Source: Pseudoponticoccus marisrubri (GTDB lineage Bacteria > Pseudomonadota > Alphaproteobacteria > Rhodobacterales > Rhodobacteraceae). Taken from it: 64,000 nucleotides of DNA. How positions within the stretch are numbered: the stretch's first letter is position 1; every line of letters begins with the position of its first letter. The notes below the pieces were generated by a model. It was given only the letters and a program-made list of their open reading frames with translations. It was not told the origin of the DNA and ran no database searches. A program made the translations under genes and the position numbers. Shown here in pieces: positions 51,926-60,807 of this stretch. The DNA lies in the NCBI RefSeq assembly GCF_001482405.1, contig NZ_LPXO01000005.1:62001-126000 (forward strand), given 5' to 3'.

Positions 51926-53262
51926 CGCGCCATCAGGAACTCCGCCACCGCCTGGTAGGCCGGCAGCGAGGTCGGGTCGATGAAGCCGTTCTGCGCCCGC
52001 GGGTAGGAGGCCAGTCGCACCAGCACCATCTCGGCCGTCGGGTCGACATAGATCGTCTGCCCGTGCACGCCGCGGGCCGCATAGGCGCCGTGATCGTTGT
52101 GCGTGACCCACCATTGGCTGGTATAGCTGCCGGCGCCGAAGGTTGGGAATCCGTCGCCGAATTTCGACCGGTCGCCGCCGGCGGCGATGTTCCGGGCGAC
52201 CTCGGCGGGGAACAGGCGGGTGCCGTTCAGCTCGCCCTCGTTCAGCATCAGCTGGCCCAGCCGGCCCAGATCGCGCAGCCCCGCGGTGATGCCGCCGCCT
52301 GCGAAGGGCACGCCCTTGCCGTCGACCGTCTGGTAGGCGGCCTGCTCCACCCCCATCGGGCGCCAGAGCCGGTCCGAGGCCAGCTCGGTTACCGCCTTGC
52401 CGGAGACGCGGCTGATGATCCAGCCCAGCATGTCCGAGTTGATGGTCTTGTAGTGGAATGTGTCGCCGTGAGTGCCCTCGGGCGCCACCTGCTGAAGATA
52501 TTCCCAGTAGCCGTCGGGGCCGTCATAGCCTTCGGGCTTGGGCAAGGGGCTGGCGGCGCGGGAATAGAGCCAGATATCGGCATTCGGATCGGAATAATCC
52601 TCGGAGTATTTCACGCCCGTGGTCATGTCCATCACCTGCCGGACCGTGGCGGTGGCGAAGGCGCTGTCGCCGATCTCGGGGATCACGTCGCGCACCAGCG
52701 CCGTGTCGTCCAGCGTGCCCTCGACCACCATGATCTCGGCCAGAAGCCCGGTGAAGGACTTGGTCATCGACATGATGGCGTGCTTGCCGTCCTCTTCGAG
52801 ACAGCCGAAATAGCGTTCGTAGACGACCTGCCCCCTGTGCAGGATCAGCATGCCGTCGGTGTAGTTGGCGAAGAGCGACTCCTCCCACGTCATCGCCTCG
52901 TCGCTGTTCTGCGGCGTGAAGGTGACGGCGTCGATCTGTTGGCGCAGGTCGGCGAACTCGGCCGGCGCCACGTAATCGAGCGGGATGGGCGCGCCGAGTC
53001 CGCGGCTGATTTCCTCGGTCGGCAGGAACTCCCGCAGGTGGCAGAACGACCAGCGCAGCCGCGGAAAGCTGAAATAGACGCTGTCGGGCTGGGTGATCAT
53101 CCTGTCCGGCGGCGGCGGGAACCCCTGCATCCACCCCATGACATTGGGGTCGGAGTCCTCGGCCGACAACGGGGCGGTTTGCGCCAGCGCGGTCGAGCCG
53201 GACGCAAGCGTCACGGCGAGGGCCAGCGCCGATGCGGCGCGCCTAGTAATTGACGACGACAT
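51922..53262 (-). CDS. Serine hydrolase, beta-lactamase class C family
   Basis: A 446-residue exported protein with signal sequence ITRRAASALALAVTLASGSTALA. The nucleophile motif SMTKS (S-x-x-K) is followed by the tyrosine motif region TFHYKTINSDMLGW. The overall fold matches the large esterase/D-aminopeptidase-like members rather than antibiotic-resistance enzymes. The start at 53262 has a perfect AGGAGG eight bases upstream and overlaps the end of the porin gene by 20 bases. It probably acts in the periplasm on an ester or amide that enters through the porin. Confidence 0.85.
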   Translation of the reverse strand: MSSSITRRAASALALAVTLASGSTALAQTAPLSAEDSDPNVMGWMQGFPPPPDRMITQPDSVYFSFPRLRWSFCHLREFLPTEEISRGLGAPIPLDYVAPAEFADLRQQIDAVTFTPQNSDEAMTWEESLFANYTDGMLILHRGQVVYERYFGCLEEDGKHAIMSMTKSFTGLLAEIMVVEGTLDDTALVRDVIPEIGDSAFATATVRQVMDMTTGVKYSEDYSDPNADIWLYSRAASPLPKPEGYDGPDGYWEYLQQVAPEGTHGDTFHYKTINSDMLGWIISRVSGKAVTELASDRLWRPMGVEQAAYQTVDGKGVPFAGGGITAGLRDLGRLGQLMLNEGELNGTRLFPAEVARNIAAGGDRSKFGDGFPTFGAGSYTSQWWVTHNDHGAYAARGVHGQTIYVDPTAEMVLVRLASYPRAQNGFIDPTSLPAYQAVAEFLMAR

Positions 53263-54760
53263 TGATGAATCCTCCTGTCCACGGGGCAGCGCTGCCGCTG
53301 ACCACATTGTCGATCGCGGCCCCCGGGAAGGAGGCCGAGACACCGGCTGTCAGAAACGTGTTGCGATTGATGATGCGGCTGTATTCGACGAACAGGTCAT
53401 CGGCCAGGTGCGCCTCGGTGACGCCGGAGACCACGTTCCCGTTCACGTTGACCCGGGTCGCCTGGCCGAACTGGACGGGGCTGTTCAGCTCGTTTGCCCG
53501 GATATGGGCATAGCGCAGCGTCCATGTGTCCTGCCGCGTGGGCTTGACCTGTACGGCCAGCGACAGCGCGTTCACGTTCGAATTGATGAAGGTCGAGGCG
53601 GATTTCGACCCCGTCGCCCAGGCGCTGGGGCTGCCCTGGTAGTAGAGCGGGTCGAACCGTTCCAGCGTCGTGGTGTCGGGATCGTCGCCCGAGAAGGTCT
53701 GGTAGCCCAGCGTCACGTTCGGGCGCCACGGCAGGCCTGCGAAGGTGTAGCCCGCCGTCACCCGCCCGGCCCAGGCCCTCAGGTCGATCCGGTCGTTCCT
53801 CTGCAGGGCGACCTCGCCGGTAAAGACCCAGTTCTCCAGCGCACCGTCGAACGAAGGCGTTCGGCCATACAGCCCAAGCGTGCGCGTGCCCTCCCGCGCG
53901 CCCGGGGTCACCGTCGGCGCGCCGACGCCGCCGGGGGCCGCCTGCGGGTAGGGCGAGTTGGAGCGGAGCACGTCCACATAGGTCATGCCCAGATAGCCGC
54001 CCCCGCGGTCGTCATACCGCAGGTCGATACCCGCCAGCGCGTTCTCGCCATCGGTCGAGGGCAACTCGTTCGGATCGAGATAGAACACCGTCCCCGTCAC
54101 GTTCGCATAGGAGAGCCGCCCGATCGCGGCCCGTTCCCATGCCTTGCGCGGGCCGAATTTCAGCGCGCCGCGCTCGAACCCGCTGGTCGCGCCATTGGCG
54201 ATCAGCATGCCCGTGCCCAGCGTCAGCTCGCGCCGACCCAGCGACAGGTCATAGGACAGGCCCGATCCCAGCCGGCCCCGGAGGCCCAGATAGGCCTCTT
54301 CCAGCGTCGAGGCACCGGTATCGCCCGTGTCGAACGCGTCCGTGCCCAGGGTGTAGGACGAGACGGCGGACAGCTTGCCGTAAAACTCGGACCCGGCATC
54401 AAGCTGGTAGACGAAGCTGAGACCGGGCTTGATATAGGCTTCCAGCCAGTTCGTGTCGGGATCAAAGCCGCTGCCCGGGTTGGTCGTCGCCGCGAGGTCC
54501 CAGAACAGGTTGCGCTCGGCCACAACGTTCAGGCCGAATTGCAGGTGTCCGCGCACGGTCAGCCCGCCCTGCTGGTGGAACAGCATCGGATCGCGCTCCT
54601 GCGCCTGTGCCGGCATCGCGCCCCAGCAGGCCAGAAGCATGGCACAGGCTGCCAACCGCTTGCGGTCACGGCCAGATCCCTGCGCGGCAACATCCTGTCC
54701 CGGGCCGGTGGATTGGCGGGTGCGCCGCGCTTGACGAAGGGAAGTTTCGAATTGCATCAT
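53243..54760 (-). CDS. Outer-membrane porin, alginate-export type
   Basis: A 505-residue beta-barrel protein. A long N-terminal region ends in a signal-like segment (RLAACAMLLACWGAMPAQA|QE). The rest shows alternating amphipathic strands, repeated Gly/aromatic girdles (YLGLRGRLGSGLSYDLSLGRREL in part) and a final aromatic strand GGFINVVVNY, typical of outer-membrane targeting. The layout fits the alginate_exp/OprE-like family. The unusually long leader before the hydrophobic core suggests that the true start could be later, but no better start is visible. First gene of a three-gene operon. Confidence 0.75.
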   Translation of the reverse strand: MMQFETSLRQARRTRQSTGPGQDVAAQGSGRDRKRLAACAMLLACWGAMPAQAQERDPMLFHQQGGLTVRGHLQFGLNVVAERNLFWDLAATTNPGSGFDPDTNWLEAYIKPGLSFVYQLDAGSEFYGKLSAVSSYTLGTDAFDTGDTGASTLEEAYLGLRGRLGSGLSYDLSLGRRELTLGTGMLIANGATSGFERGALKFGPRKAWERAAIGRLSYANVTGTVFYLDPNELPSTDGENALAGIDLRYDDRGGGYLGMTYVDVLRSNSPYPQAAPGGVGAPTVTPGAREGTRTLGLYGRTPSFDGALENWVFTGEVALQRNDRIDLRAWAGRVTAGYTFAGLPWRPNVTLGYQTFSGDDPDTTTLERFDPLYYQGSPSAWATGSKSASTFINSNVNALSLAVQVKPTRQDTWTLRYAHIRANELNSPVQFGQATRVNVNGNVVSGVTEAHLADDLFVEYSRIINRNTFLTAGVSASFPGAAIDNVVSGSAAPWTGGFINVVVNY

Positions 54761-54779
54761 CTGGGCCTAATATTATTTC

Positions 54780-54837
54780 GTTTGAAACTAGCAGGATTTC
54801 GGTGGCCGGAAAGGCGCGCCTCGCCCAGATTGGGCGA
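54780..54837. promoter_or_regulatory. Operator-like inverted repeats in divergent porin/regulator gap
   Basis: TCGCCCA-GAT-TGGGCGA (54821-54837) is a perfect 7-bp inverted repeat 18 bases before the winged-helix gene. A second smaller dyad GTTTGAAAC (54780-54788) lies nearer the porin. The 95-bp gap is A+T-rich relative to its flanks. The palindrome is a good candidate for autoregulation by the winged-helix protein. Confidence 0.5.
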
Positions 54838-54855
54838 AATTGAACAGGAGATTTC

Positions 54856-55356
54856 ATGCCGATGCGAAATACTCGGCAGGGCGCCTTTATCCGGGATCAT
54901 TTCCAGACGATCTGGCCCGCGCATCTCGAGGGGTTCACCCACCTGCTCGTGCAGCTGCGCGCGCGCTTCGACGGGGACCTCGACCTTGTTCTGGTCCTTG
55001 CGGTGATCGCGAGCCGCACGCAGAGCGCGCAGTGGGCCCCGCAGCTGGCCGAGCTCGACCGCCTCACCCACGGGGAGGAGGACGACACGCCCCTGCCGAT
55101 CAACATCCAGTCGGTCGCCGATTATTCCGGCATCCCGCGCGAGACGGTCCGGCGGAAAGTGGCCCTACTGCAGGAAAAAGGATGGGTGGCGCGCCGCCCC
55201 GGTGGCCGCCTTTCGGTGACACGGGACGCGGCCACCGACCTGCAGGACGGGACCGGCGACACGATTGCCTATCTCGCCGCGCTGCTGAAGGTCGTGGAGG
55301 CGGCACAGGGCAAGGCACCGGAATCCGGACCACGCCACGAACCCCCCGGTCGCTGA
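54856..55356 (+). CDS. Winged-helix DNA-binding regulator
   Basis: A 166-residue protein. The N-terminal helical half (residues 1-90) is unassigned; it contains a hydrophobic stretch DLDLVLVLAVIASRTQ. The C-terminal half has a helix-turn-helix INIQSVADYSGIPRETVRRKVALLQEKGWVARRPGGR (in segments) with a wing, like CRP- or MarR-type regulators. The start at 54856 follows AGGAG. It is divergent from the porin-hydrolase operon and is the likely local regulator. The ligand is unknown. Confidence 0.7.
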   Translation: MPMRNTRQGAFIRDHFQTIWPAHLEGFTHLLVQLRARFDGDLDLVLVLAVIASRTQSAQWAPQLAELDRLTHGEEDDTPLPINIQSVADYSGIPRETVRRKVALLQEKGWVARRPGGRLSVTRDAATDLQDGTGDTIAYLAALLKVVEAAQGKAPESGPRHEPPGR

Positions 55357-55380
55357 GCGTATGGGGGCGCGGCCTCCGGG

Positions 55381-56367
55381 CTAGGACCCACCCGGCGGCC
55401 GGGCAAGGAAGGACCGGATTGCGCTCAGCGTCGCCTCGGGCCGGTCCCAGGTGGTATCATGCCCTGCGCCCTCGATCACTTCCATTCGCGCATCCGGGAA
55501 GAGTCCGATGTGCCGGGCCTGAAGCGGCGCGCCGGTCCAGTCATTGCAGCCTCCGGCGACGATCAGGACGGGGCCGGAGAAGGTCAAGCCCGGTGCCATG
55601 GCGTCAAGCACGGTCGAGGGATCGCACCAGAACGCATCGCTCGCCCGGCTGCCGAAGCGCCAGGCGGGGGCGTCATAGGCACGACCGCGGCAGTGATAGG
55701 GGTTGGCCGGGTGGTTGGCGAAGGCATGGATGACGGTCCCGACGATGCTGTCCCGCGCCGCATCGGCATCGCCTGTCACGCCGCGGGCACGGAACCCCGC
55801 CAGCAGCCCGGCCCAGAGCACGCGCGGGCTGCGCGACAGCCTGGCGCGCCGGCTCTCGAAGGCGGCAAGACCGGCTGCGTCAAGGAAGCCGGGCTCGATC
55901 AGCACGGCCTGCGATACGGCCTCAGGACGATGCCCCAGATAGGCCGTCGCCAGCATCGCACCCCATGAATGGCCGACCAGCACGACAGGGCCGCCGCCAT
56001 GCGCCGCGATCAGCGCATCGAGATCGGCAAGGTGGTCTTGCATGCCCAGGCGGTCTTCCGTGACCCTCTCCGACAGGCCTGCCCCGCGCTGGTCGTAGAA
56101 CAGGACGCGGTAAATGTCGCTCAGCCCCTCCAGAGCCCGCAGCGAACGATGATCGCCCCCCGGCCCGCCATGCAGGACGATGACCAGCGGCGCGCCATCG
56201 GCTCCGGCGATGCGCCCGTGCAACCGGACACCGTCTCCGGCAAGACGCGGCAAGCTGGGGTCGTCGATCACCGTGGCCGGGACCTGCGGCGGCCCCCGCG
56301 TGATCCAGAGCAGCAGGACGAGCAGACCGAGCAGCGTGGCAAGCAGGGCAAGCATGGGGGGCAGCAT
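55381..56367 (-). CDS. Alpha/beta hydrolase, proline-iminopeptidase-like
   Basis: A 328-residue alpha/beta hydrolase with an N-terminal membrane anchor (LALLATLLGLLVLLLWITRG). It carries the oxyanion region VLHGGPGGDHRSL, the nucleophile elbow VGHSWGAML and the late histidine in EGAGHDTTWDRP. HGGPGG is typical of proline iminopeptidases and related amidases/esterases. The start at 56367 has AAGGAC seven bases upstream; ATG 56355 is an alternative. It is divergent from an AraC regulator that may control it. Confidence 0.82.
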   Translation of the reverse strand: MLPPMLALLATLLGLLVLLLWITRGPPQVPATVIDDPSLPRLAGDGVRLHGRIAGADGAPLVIVLHGGPGGDHRSLRALEGLSDIYRVLFYDQRGAGLSERVTEDRLGMQDHLADLDALIAAHGGGPVVLVGHSWGAMLATAYLGHRPEAVSQAVLIEPGFLDAAGLAAFESRRARLSRSPRVLWAGLLAGFRARGVTGDADAARDSIVGTVIHAFANHPANPYHCRGRAYDAPAWRFGSRASDAFWCDPSTVLDAMAPGLTFSGPVLIVAGGCNDWTGAPLQARHIGLFPDARMEVIEGAGHDTTWDRPEATLSAIRSFLARPPGGS

Positions 56368-56467
56368 AGGGGTTGTCCTTGCGTCATGTCCTGGGACATT
56401 CTGCACGCGCCGCTTGGGCAAGGGCATGACCGGGCGCATCATGATCTTGACCCAAAGGGACTGCCGC

Positions 56468-57478
56468 ATGTCCGACCAGACCATGGCCGCCGGTTTCGCG
56501 ACCGCGTTCCTTGACTACGCGGTAGCCGAAGGGGCGCCGCGGGACGGTCTGCTCGCGGCCTCAAAGCTCAGCCCGGGCGATCTGGCCGACCAGGACACCC
56601 GCATCCCGATCGCCGCCTACCAGGCGCTGATCGGCGCGGCGATCGAGGCGACAGGCGACACCTCGCTGCTGCTGCGCCACGTGCTCGAGACGCGGCTCGA
56701 GACGATGTCGATCGTGGGCCAGATCGTGCATGCCTCGACCTCCTTCCCGCACAGCCTGGGCCAGCTGAACCGCTACGCGCGGCTGATGGCCGATGTGCCG
56801 ATCCCCGGCGGGCGGGAGCGGTTCGACCTCACGCGCGAGGGCGAGGCGGTCTGGCTGGTCGATCACCGCCCCTGCGACGGCAGCTGGATGGCGACCGAGG
56901 CGGGCTTTGCGCGCTTCATCTCGGAATTCCGCCGCTCTGCGCCGGAGCACCCGTTCGAGCAGGCGCTGGAAGTGACCTACGCCCCGCCACCGCACGCGAA
57001 CCGCTACCCCGATCTCTTCCGGGTGCCGGTGACGTTCCGCGCGCCGCGCAACGCGCTGCGCATCAACCCGGTCTGGCTCGACGCGGCCTTCGATGGCGGC
57101 AAGGACTATGTCTTCGGCATCTTCACGCGCCATGCCGATGCGCTGCTGGCGGATCTTGCCACGCGCGACACGGTGCGGGCCGCGGTCGAGACCCGGATGC
57201 TGGCCGACCTGCACGAAGGCACGCTATCGATGGACCGCATCGCCCGCGATCTCGGGATGAGCCGTCAGACGCTCTACCGGCGGCTCAAGGACGAGGGCGT
57301 GACCTTTGCACAGGTCCATGACGATCTGCGCCGGCGGATGGCGATGGACTACCTCGGCGCGCGCAAGGTCTCGGTCGGAGAGACGGCCTACCTGCTGGGC
57401 TTTTCCGAGGCCTCGGCTTTCGTGCGCGCCTTCCGCCGCTGGACCGGGGTCAGCCCGACCGCGTGGCGCGCCGATTGA
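56468..57478 (+). CDS. AraC-family regulator with Arabinose_bd (OruR/ArgR-like) N-terminal domain
   Basis: A 336-residue regulator. The N-terminal ~230 residues match the arabinose-binding-domain class found in OruR-type AraC proteins (LETMSIVGQIVHASTSFPHSL, RINPVWLDAAFDGG). The C-terminal domain has two helix-turn-helix motifs (MDRIARDLGMSRQTLYRRLK; VGETAYLLGFSEASAFVRAF). It lies divergent from the anchored alpha/beta hydrolase across 100 bases and upstream of a set of small membrane and lipoprotein genes, either of which it may regulate. Confidence 0.86.
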   Translation: MSDQTMAAGFATAFLDYAVAEGAPRDGLLAASKLSPGDLADQDTRIPIAAYQALIGAAIEATGDTSLLLRHVLETRLETMSIVGQIVHASTSFPHSLGQLNRYARLMADVPIPGGRERFDLTREGEAVWLVDHRPCDGSWMATEAGFARFISEFRRSAPEHPFEQALEVTYAPPPHANRYPDLFRVPVTFRAPRNALRINPVWLDAAFDGGKDYVFGIFTRHADALLADLATRDTVRAAVETRMLADLHEGTLSMDRIARDLGMSRQTLYRRLKDEGVTFAQVHDDLRRRMAMDYLGARKVSVGETAYLLGFSEASAFVRAFRRWTGVSPTAWRAD

Positions 57479-57577
57479 TGTCCAGGGTCAACCCGTTGAG
57501 CGCTCCGGTCATGCCGCGGTGCCGCATGTCAGCGTAGAGACGCCTTCGACATCACCACTCGTCGAAGGAGACATGAC

Positions 57578-57943
57578 ATGAAACCGATGCTGATGACCCC
57601 GCTTGCCCTGGCCGCCCTGCTTGGGGCCTGTGCCCATTCCGGCGCAGATGTGAACCCGATCCTCGATGGCGCCCCGACCGCGCAGTTCCAGAGCGACCTT
57701 GCCGCCTGCCGGGGTCTTGCCCGCAACCAGTCGCAGCTCGACCGCCAGACCATGGCGGCCGCGGCGCTTGGCGCCGGGATCGGCGGCGTGCTGGGCGAGG
57801 TCGATGACGAGGGCGACGCGCTGGAAGGCGCCGTTGTCGGCGCGCTGGCCGGGGCCGCCGCCGGCGCGTCCGAGGCCAGCGAGACCCGCAAGACCATCGT
57901 GCTGAACTGCCTGCGCGGCCGCGGCCACGCGGTGGTGAACTGA
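57578..57943 (+). CDS. Glycine-zipper lipoprotein
   Basis: A 121-residue protein. The signal peptide ends in a lipobox (LAALLGAC), so Cys18 would be lipidated. The middle holds a glycine-zipper stretch (AAALGAGIGGVLGEVDDEGDALEGAVVGALAGAAAGA in pieces) typical of small outer-membrane or periplasmic lipoproteins. A GAAGGAG ribosome site precedes the ATG. Function unknown. Confidence 0.75.
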   Translation: MKPMLMTPLALAALLGACAHSGADVNPILDGAPTAQFQSDLAACRGLARNQSQLDRQTMAAAALGAGIGGVLGEVDDEGDALEGAVVGALAGAAAGASEASETRKTIVLNCLRGRGHAVVN

Positions 57944-57954
57944 GGGAGGGCGCC

Positions 57955-58077
57955 ATGCCGTACAACCGCACCCGCATGCACGGTCTCCATCGCCTGCTGA
58001 CCGGCCGGCCCCAGGCTGCCGGATCATTGCGGACCCGGCCGGCGCGTCCCGCCGACCGCTCGGAGGGCGCGACATGA
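57955..58077 (+). CDS. Small ORF of 40 codons coupled to the next gene
   Basis: ATG at 57955 follows GAGGGAGGG at good spacing, and the frame runs 40 codons (MPYNRTRMHGLHRLLTGR...) to a TGA that overlaps the next ATG as ATGA. The product is basic and Arg-rich. It could be a real small protein or a leader that couples translation of the downstream membrane protein gene. No known family is recognised. Confidence 0.4.
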   Translation: MPYNRTRMHGLHRLLTGRPQAAGSLRTRPARPADRSEGAT

Positions 58078-58442
58078 CCACGACACTTGCCCTTTGCTAT
58101 GCCGGCCTGGCCGCGCTGCCCGTGGTCATGCACCTCGCCGTCACGGCAGGCGCCCCGCTGGGCCGGCTGACCGTGGGCGGGCGGTTTCCCCGCACCCTGC
58201 CACCCGCCTGGCGCGTACTGGCGCTGGTGCAGGCCGGGCTGCTGGTCACCATGGCCGGTGCGGTGCTGGCGCGGGCCGGCCTCGGCGCCGCGCCGCTGGC
58301 CCCGCTCTTCTGGCCGGCGCTGACCCTGACGATCCTGTCGCTGGTCGCGAATGCCGCCAGCCCCTCGCGCCCGGAGCGGCTGCTCTGGACGCCTGTCCTG
58401 TCCCTCATGGCCGCCGCCGCGCTTGGCGTCGGCTTCCTCTGA
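58074..58442 (+). CDS. Small membrane protein, function unknown
   Basis: A 122-residue protein with four predicted transmembrane helices (ALCYAGLAALPVVMHLAV; WRVLALVQAGLLVTMAGAVL; LFWPALTLTILSLVANAA; LLWTPVLSLMAAAALGVGFL) joined by short polar loops. Gene order, 14 bases before an NAD(P)-binding epimerase-like gene, suggests co-transcription with it. Family not recognised. Confidence 0.65.
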   Translation: MTTTLALCYAGLAALPVVMHLAVTAGAPLGRLTVGGRFPRTLPPAWRVLALVQAGLLVTMAGAVLARAGLGAAPLAPLFWPALTLTILSLVANAASPSRPERLLWTPVLSLMAAAALGVGFL

Positions 58443-58456
58443 CCCGGAGACGCTCC

Positions 58457-59323
58457 ATGAACGTTCTCGTTGCCGGCGCGACCGGCTATCTCGGGCGCTA
58501 TCTCTGCGCCGAATATGCTCGGCGCGGCCACCATGTCACCGCGCTGGTCCGCGATGCGGCCCGGGCAGAGGGGCTGGCCGACCTGCTGGTCGAGGCCGAG
58601 GCCACACGGCCGGAAACCCTCAAGGGGCTCATGGACGGGGTGGATCTCGTCGTCTCGTCGCTCGGCATCACGCGGCAGGCCGATGGGCTCGGCTACCGCG
58701 AGGTCGACTACCAGGCCAACCTGAACCTGCTGCGCGCGGCCGAGGCCGCCGGAGTCGGCCGCTTTGCCTATGTGCATGTGCTGAACGCCGAGGCCATGGC
58801 GGGCGTGCCGCTGGTCGAAGCGAAATCCGCCTTCGTCGCGGCGCTACATGCCTCGGACATGGCCGCGACGGTGATCGCGCCCACCGGCTATTTCTCGGAC
58901 ATGGGCGAGATCCTGGCGATGGCGCAGAGCGGCCGCGTCTGGTTGTTCGGGGACGGAACGCGGCGCCTGAACCCCATTCACGGTGCCGACCTCGCGGTCG
59001 CGACCGCCGAGGCGACCGAGGCGGGGCGCGGCTGGGTCGAGATCGGCGGCCCCGACGTGATGACGCAGGCCGAGATCGCCCGCGCCGCCTTTGCCGCGCT
59101 GGGGACCGCGCCGCGCATCACGTATCTGCCGGACGTGTTGCGCCGTGCCGCTTTGGCCCTCCTGCCGATCCTGCCGCGGCGGATCGGCGGCCCGGCGCGC
59201 TTCTTCCTGACCGCGCTGGGGCAGGACATGGTCGCGCCGCGGTTCGGCACGCGGCATCTGGCTGATCATTTCGCGGAATTGGTTGCCGGGTCTGCTCATG
59301 CGCCGGAAGGGGGCCATCCATGA
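58457..59323 (+). CDS. NAD(P)-binding protein, atypical SDR/NmrA-like
   Basis: A 288-residue Rossmann-fold protein starting NVLVAGATGYLGRYLCAEYA, the GATGxLG dinucleotide motif of atypical short-chain dehydrogenases. HVTALVRD and VDLVVSSLGITRQ follow. The canonical catalytic Tyr-x-x-x-Lys is not evident at its usual place (VEAKSAFVAAL instead), as in NmrA-like redox sensors and NAD(P)-binding chaperones. It overlaps the next gene by four bases. Substrate unknown. Confidence 0.8.
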   Translation: MNVLVAGATGYLGRYLCAEYARRGHHVTALVRDAARAEGLADLLVEAEATRPETLKGLMDGVDLVVSSLGITRQADGLGYREVDYQANLNLLRAAEAAGVGRFAYVHVLNAEAMAGVPLVEAKSAFVAALHASDMAATVIAPTGYFSDMGEILAMAQSGRVWLFGDGTRRLNPIHGADLAVATAEATEAGRGWVEIGGPDVMTQAEIARAAFAALGTAPRITYLPDVLRRAALALLPILPRRIGGPARFFLTALGQDMVAPRFGTRHLADHFAELVAGSAHAPEGGHP

Positions 59324-60051
59324 CATTTGCCAAGGCCGGAGGGCTCGCCGCGCTGACCTGCGCCGCGACCTACCTTGCAGGTTTCGCCCTGCTGCTCACC
59401 GTGCTCGCTCCGCTGGGGTTCGGCACGGATCGGATCGACGCCGCCGCGGTCGTTGCCTTCATCGCGGAGCGGCCCGCTGTGCTGATCGCCTGGAATACGG
59501 TGATCTATGTCGTGAACGCGCTGGCGCTCGTGGTGCTGGTCGTGGCGCTGCGCCAGCGGATTGCGTCAACCAGGCCCGATGCCGCGGCGCTAACCGGGGC
59601 GCTCGGCCTGGTCTGGGCCACGCTCGTGCTGGGCGCCGGGATGATTGCCAATGTCGCCGTGGAACGCGCCCACACGCTGGTCGCCGACCCCGAGGCCGCG
59701 GCCGCCCTGTGGCAGGTGCTGCACGCGGTCGAGCTGGGTCTCGGCGGCGGCAACGAGATCGCCGGCGGCGCTTGGATCGGGATGGTCAGCCTCGCCGGAC
59801 GGGCAAGCGGCGTCTTCGGCAAGCCCATCGCCTGGCTCGGGCTGCTGACCGGGGTCGCCGGGCTGCTGACGGTGTTTCCGCCACTTTCAGAGAGCGCCGG
59901 CGCCGCATTCGGCCTTGGCGCCATCGCCTGGTTCCTCTTGGTCGGTGGCGCGCTCTTGCGGCCGGGTCGGCAGGGTGTTCAAGCCACGCGCGAGCGGTCG
60001 CATCCGGGACAGGCGCGCGGGCCCGTCCGATGCTGTTTCCGACTGACCTGA
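59320..60051 (+). CDS. Six-helix membrane protein, DUF4386-like
   Basis: A 243-residue protein with about six hydrophobic helices. It has FALLLTVLAPLGFGTDRID near the first loop and a repeated helix-loop pattern (IAWNTVIYVVNALALVVLVVAL; WIGMVSLAGRASGVFGKPIAWLGLL, in part). This resembles DUF4386-type membrane proteins. Its start is translationally coupled to the SDR-like gene. Function unknown. Confidence 0.65.
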   Translation: MTFAKAGGLAALTCAATYLAGFALLLTVLAPLGFGTDRIDAAAVVAFIAERPAVLIAWNTVIYVVNALALVVLVVALRQRIASTRPDAAALTGALGLVWATLVLGAGMIANVAVERAHTLVADPEAAAALWQVLHAVELGLGGGNEIAGGAWIGMVSLAGRASGVFGKPIAWLGLLTGVAGLLTVFPPLSESAGAAFGLGAIAWFLLVGGALLRPGRQGVQATRERSHPGQARGPVRCCFRLT

Positions 60052-60088
60052 CAGGTGACGACGGCAACACGGCGCCTATCTAAGCGAT

Positions 60089-60634
60089 ATGCAAGACCTC
60101 GAGATCCAGACCTCCGAACAGCTTTGGGCCTGGCTGGCCGAGAACCACGCATCGCCGAACAGCCTGCGTCTGGTCACCTGGAAAGCCGCGCATCGCGAGA
60201 AACATGTCGGGCGCGAAGAGGTGCTCGACGCGCTGATCGCGCATGGGTGGATCGACGGGCGCCGGTTCGTCGTGGACGCCGATCGCACCGCGCAACTCAT
60301 CTCGCCGCGCAAGCAGCAGGCATGGTCGAAGAGCTACAAGGACCGTGCCGAACGCCTGAGGCGCGAGGGTCGGATGCACGCGGCCGGCGAGGCCGCGATC
60401 GAGGCTGGCCGGGCCTCGGGGCTGTGGAACTTCTACGACGATGTCGATGCGCTGATTGTGCCCGAGGATCTTGCGGCCGTGCTTGATCACGGGAAATGGG
60501 ATGCGCTTGCCCCGTCCTACCGGCGCAACATGCTGCGATGGATCAAGCTTGCCAAGACCGAGGCAACGCGGCGCAAGCGGATCGACACGGTCGCGGCCGC
60601 GACGCGCGAGGGCCGAAAGCTACCGCAGATGTAA
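60089..60634 (+). CDS. YdeI/OmdA-family protein
   Basis: A 181-residue protein of the YdeI (OmpD-associated) family. It shows LWAWLAENHASPNSLRLVTWKA, the EEVLDALIAHGWIDGRR segment and LISPRKQQAWSKSYKDRAERL, with a C-terminal domain ending in KKIDTVAAATREGRKLPQ-like residues (here RKRIDTVAAATREGRKL). The molecular role of the family is unclear; members are linked to bacteriocin or envelope-stress protection. The ATG at 60089 lacks a strong ribosome site. The 173 bases that follow hold no gene that I can support. Confidence 0.8.
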   Translation: MQDLEIQTSEQLWAWLAENHASPNSLRLVTWKAAHREKHVGREEVLDALIAHGWIDGRRFVVDADRTAQLISPRKQQAWSKSYKDRAERLRREGRMHAAGEAAIEAGRASGLWNFYDDVDALIVPEDLAAVLDHGKWDALAPSYRRNMLRWIKLAKTEATRRKRIDTVAAATREGRKLPQM

Positions 60635-60807
60635 CCGGTGCGGGTCTGCCGGGCGGGCCTGTCCGGCATCATGGACGACGTGCCGGTGCCGAACCTGCGC
60701 GCCGTCGTCTATGGCCGGGAGGTGCCGGTCGGCGCGGTCAGCCTTGAGCCGCACTTGACGCCAGATCCAGGTCCGACCTCACAGTCGGTTGCCGCCGCCA
60801 CGGAAGC

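Noticed and set aside
51922-53262. Reading the serine hydrolase as an antibiotic-resistance beta-lactamase
   Set aside because: SxxK is present, but length and surrounding motifs fit the broad esterase/peptidase group, and there is no resistance context.
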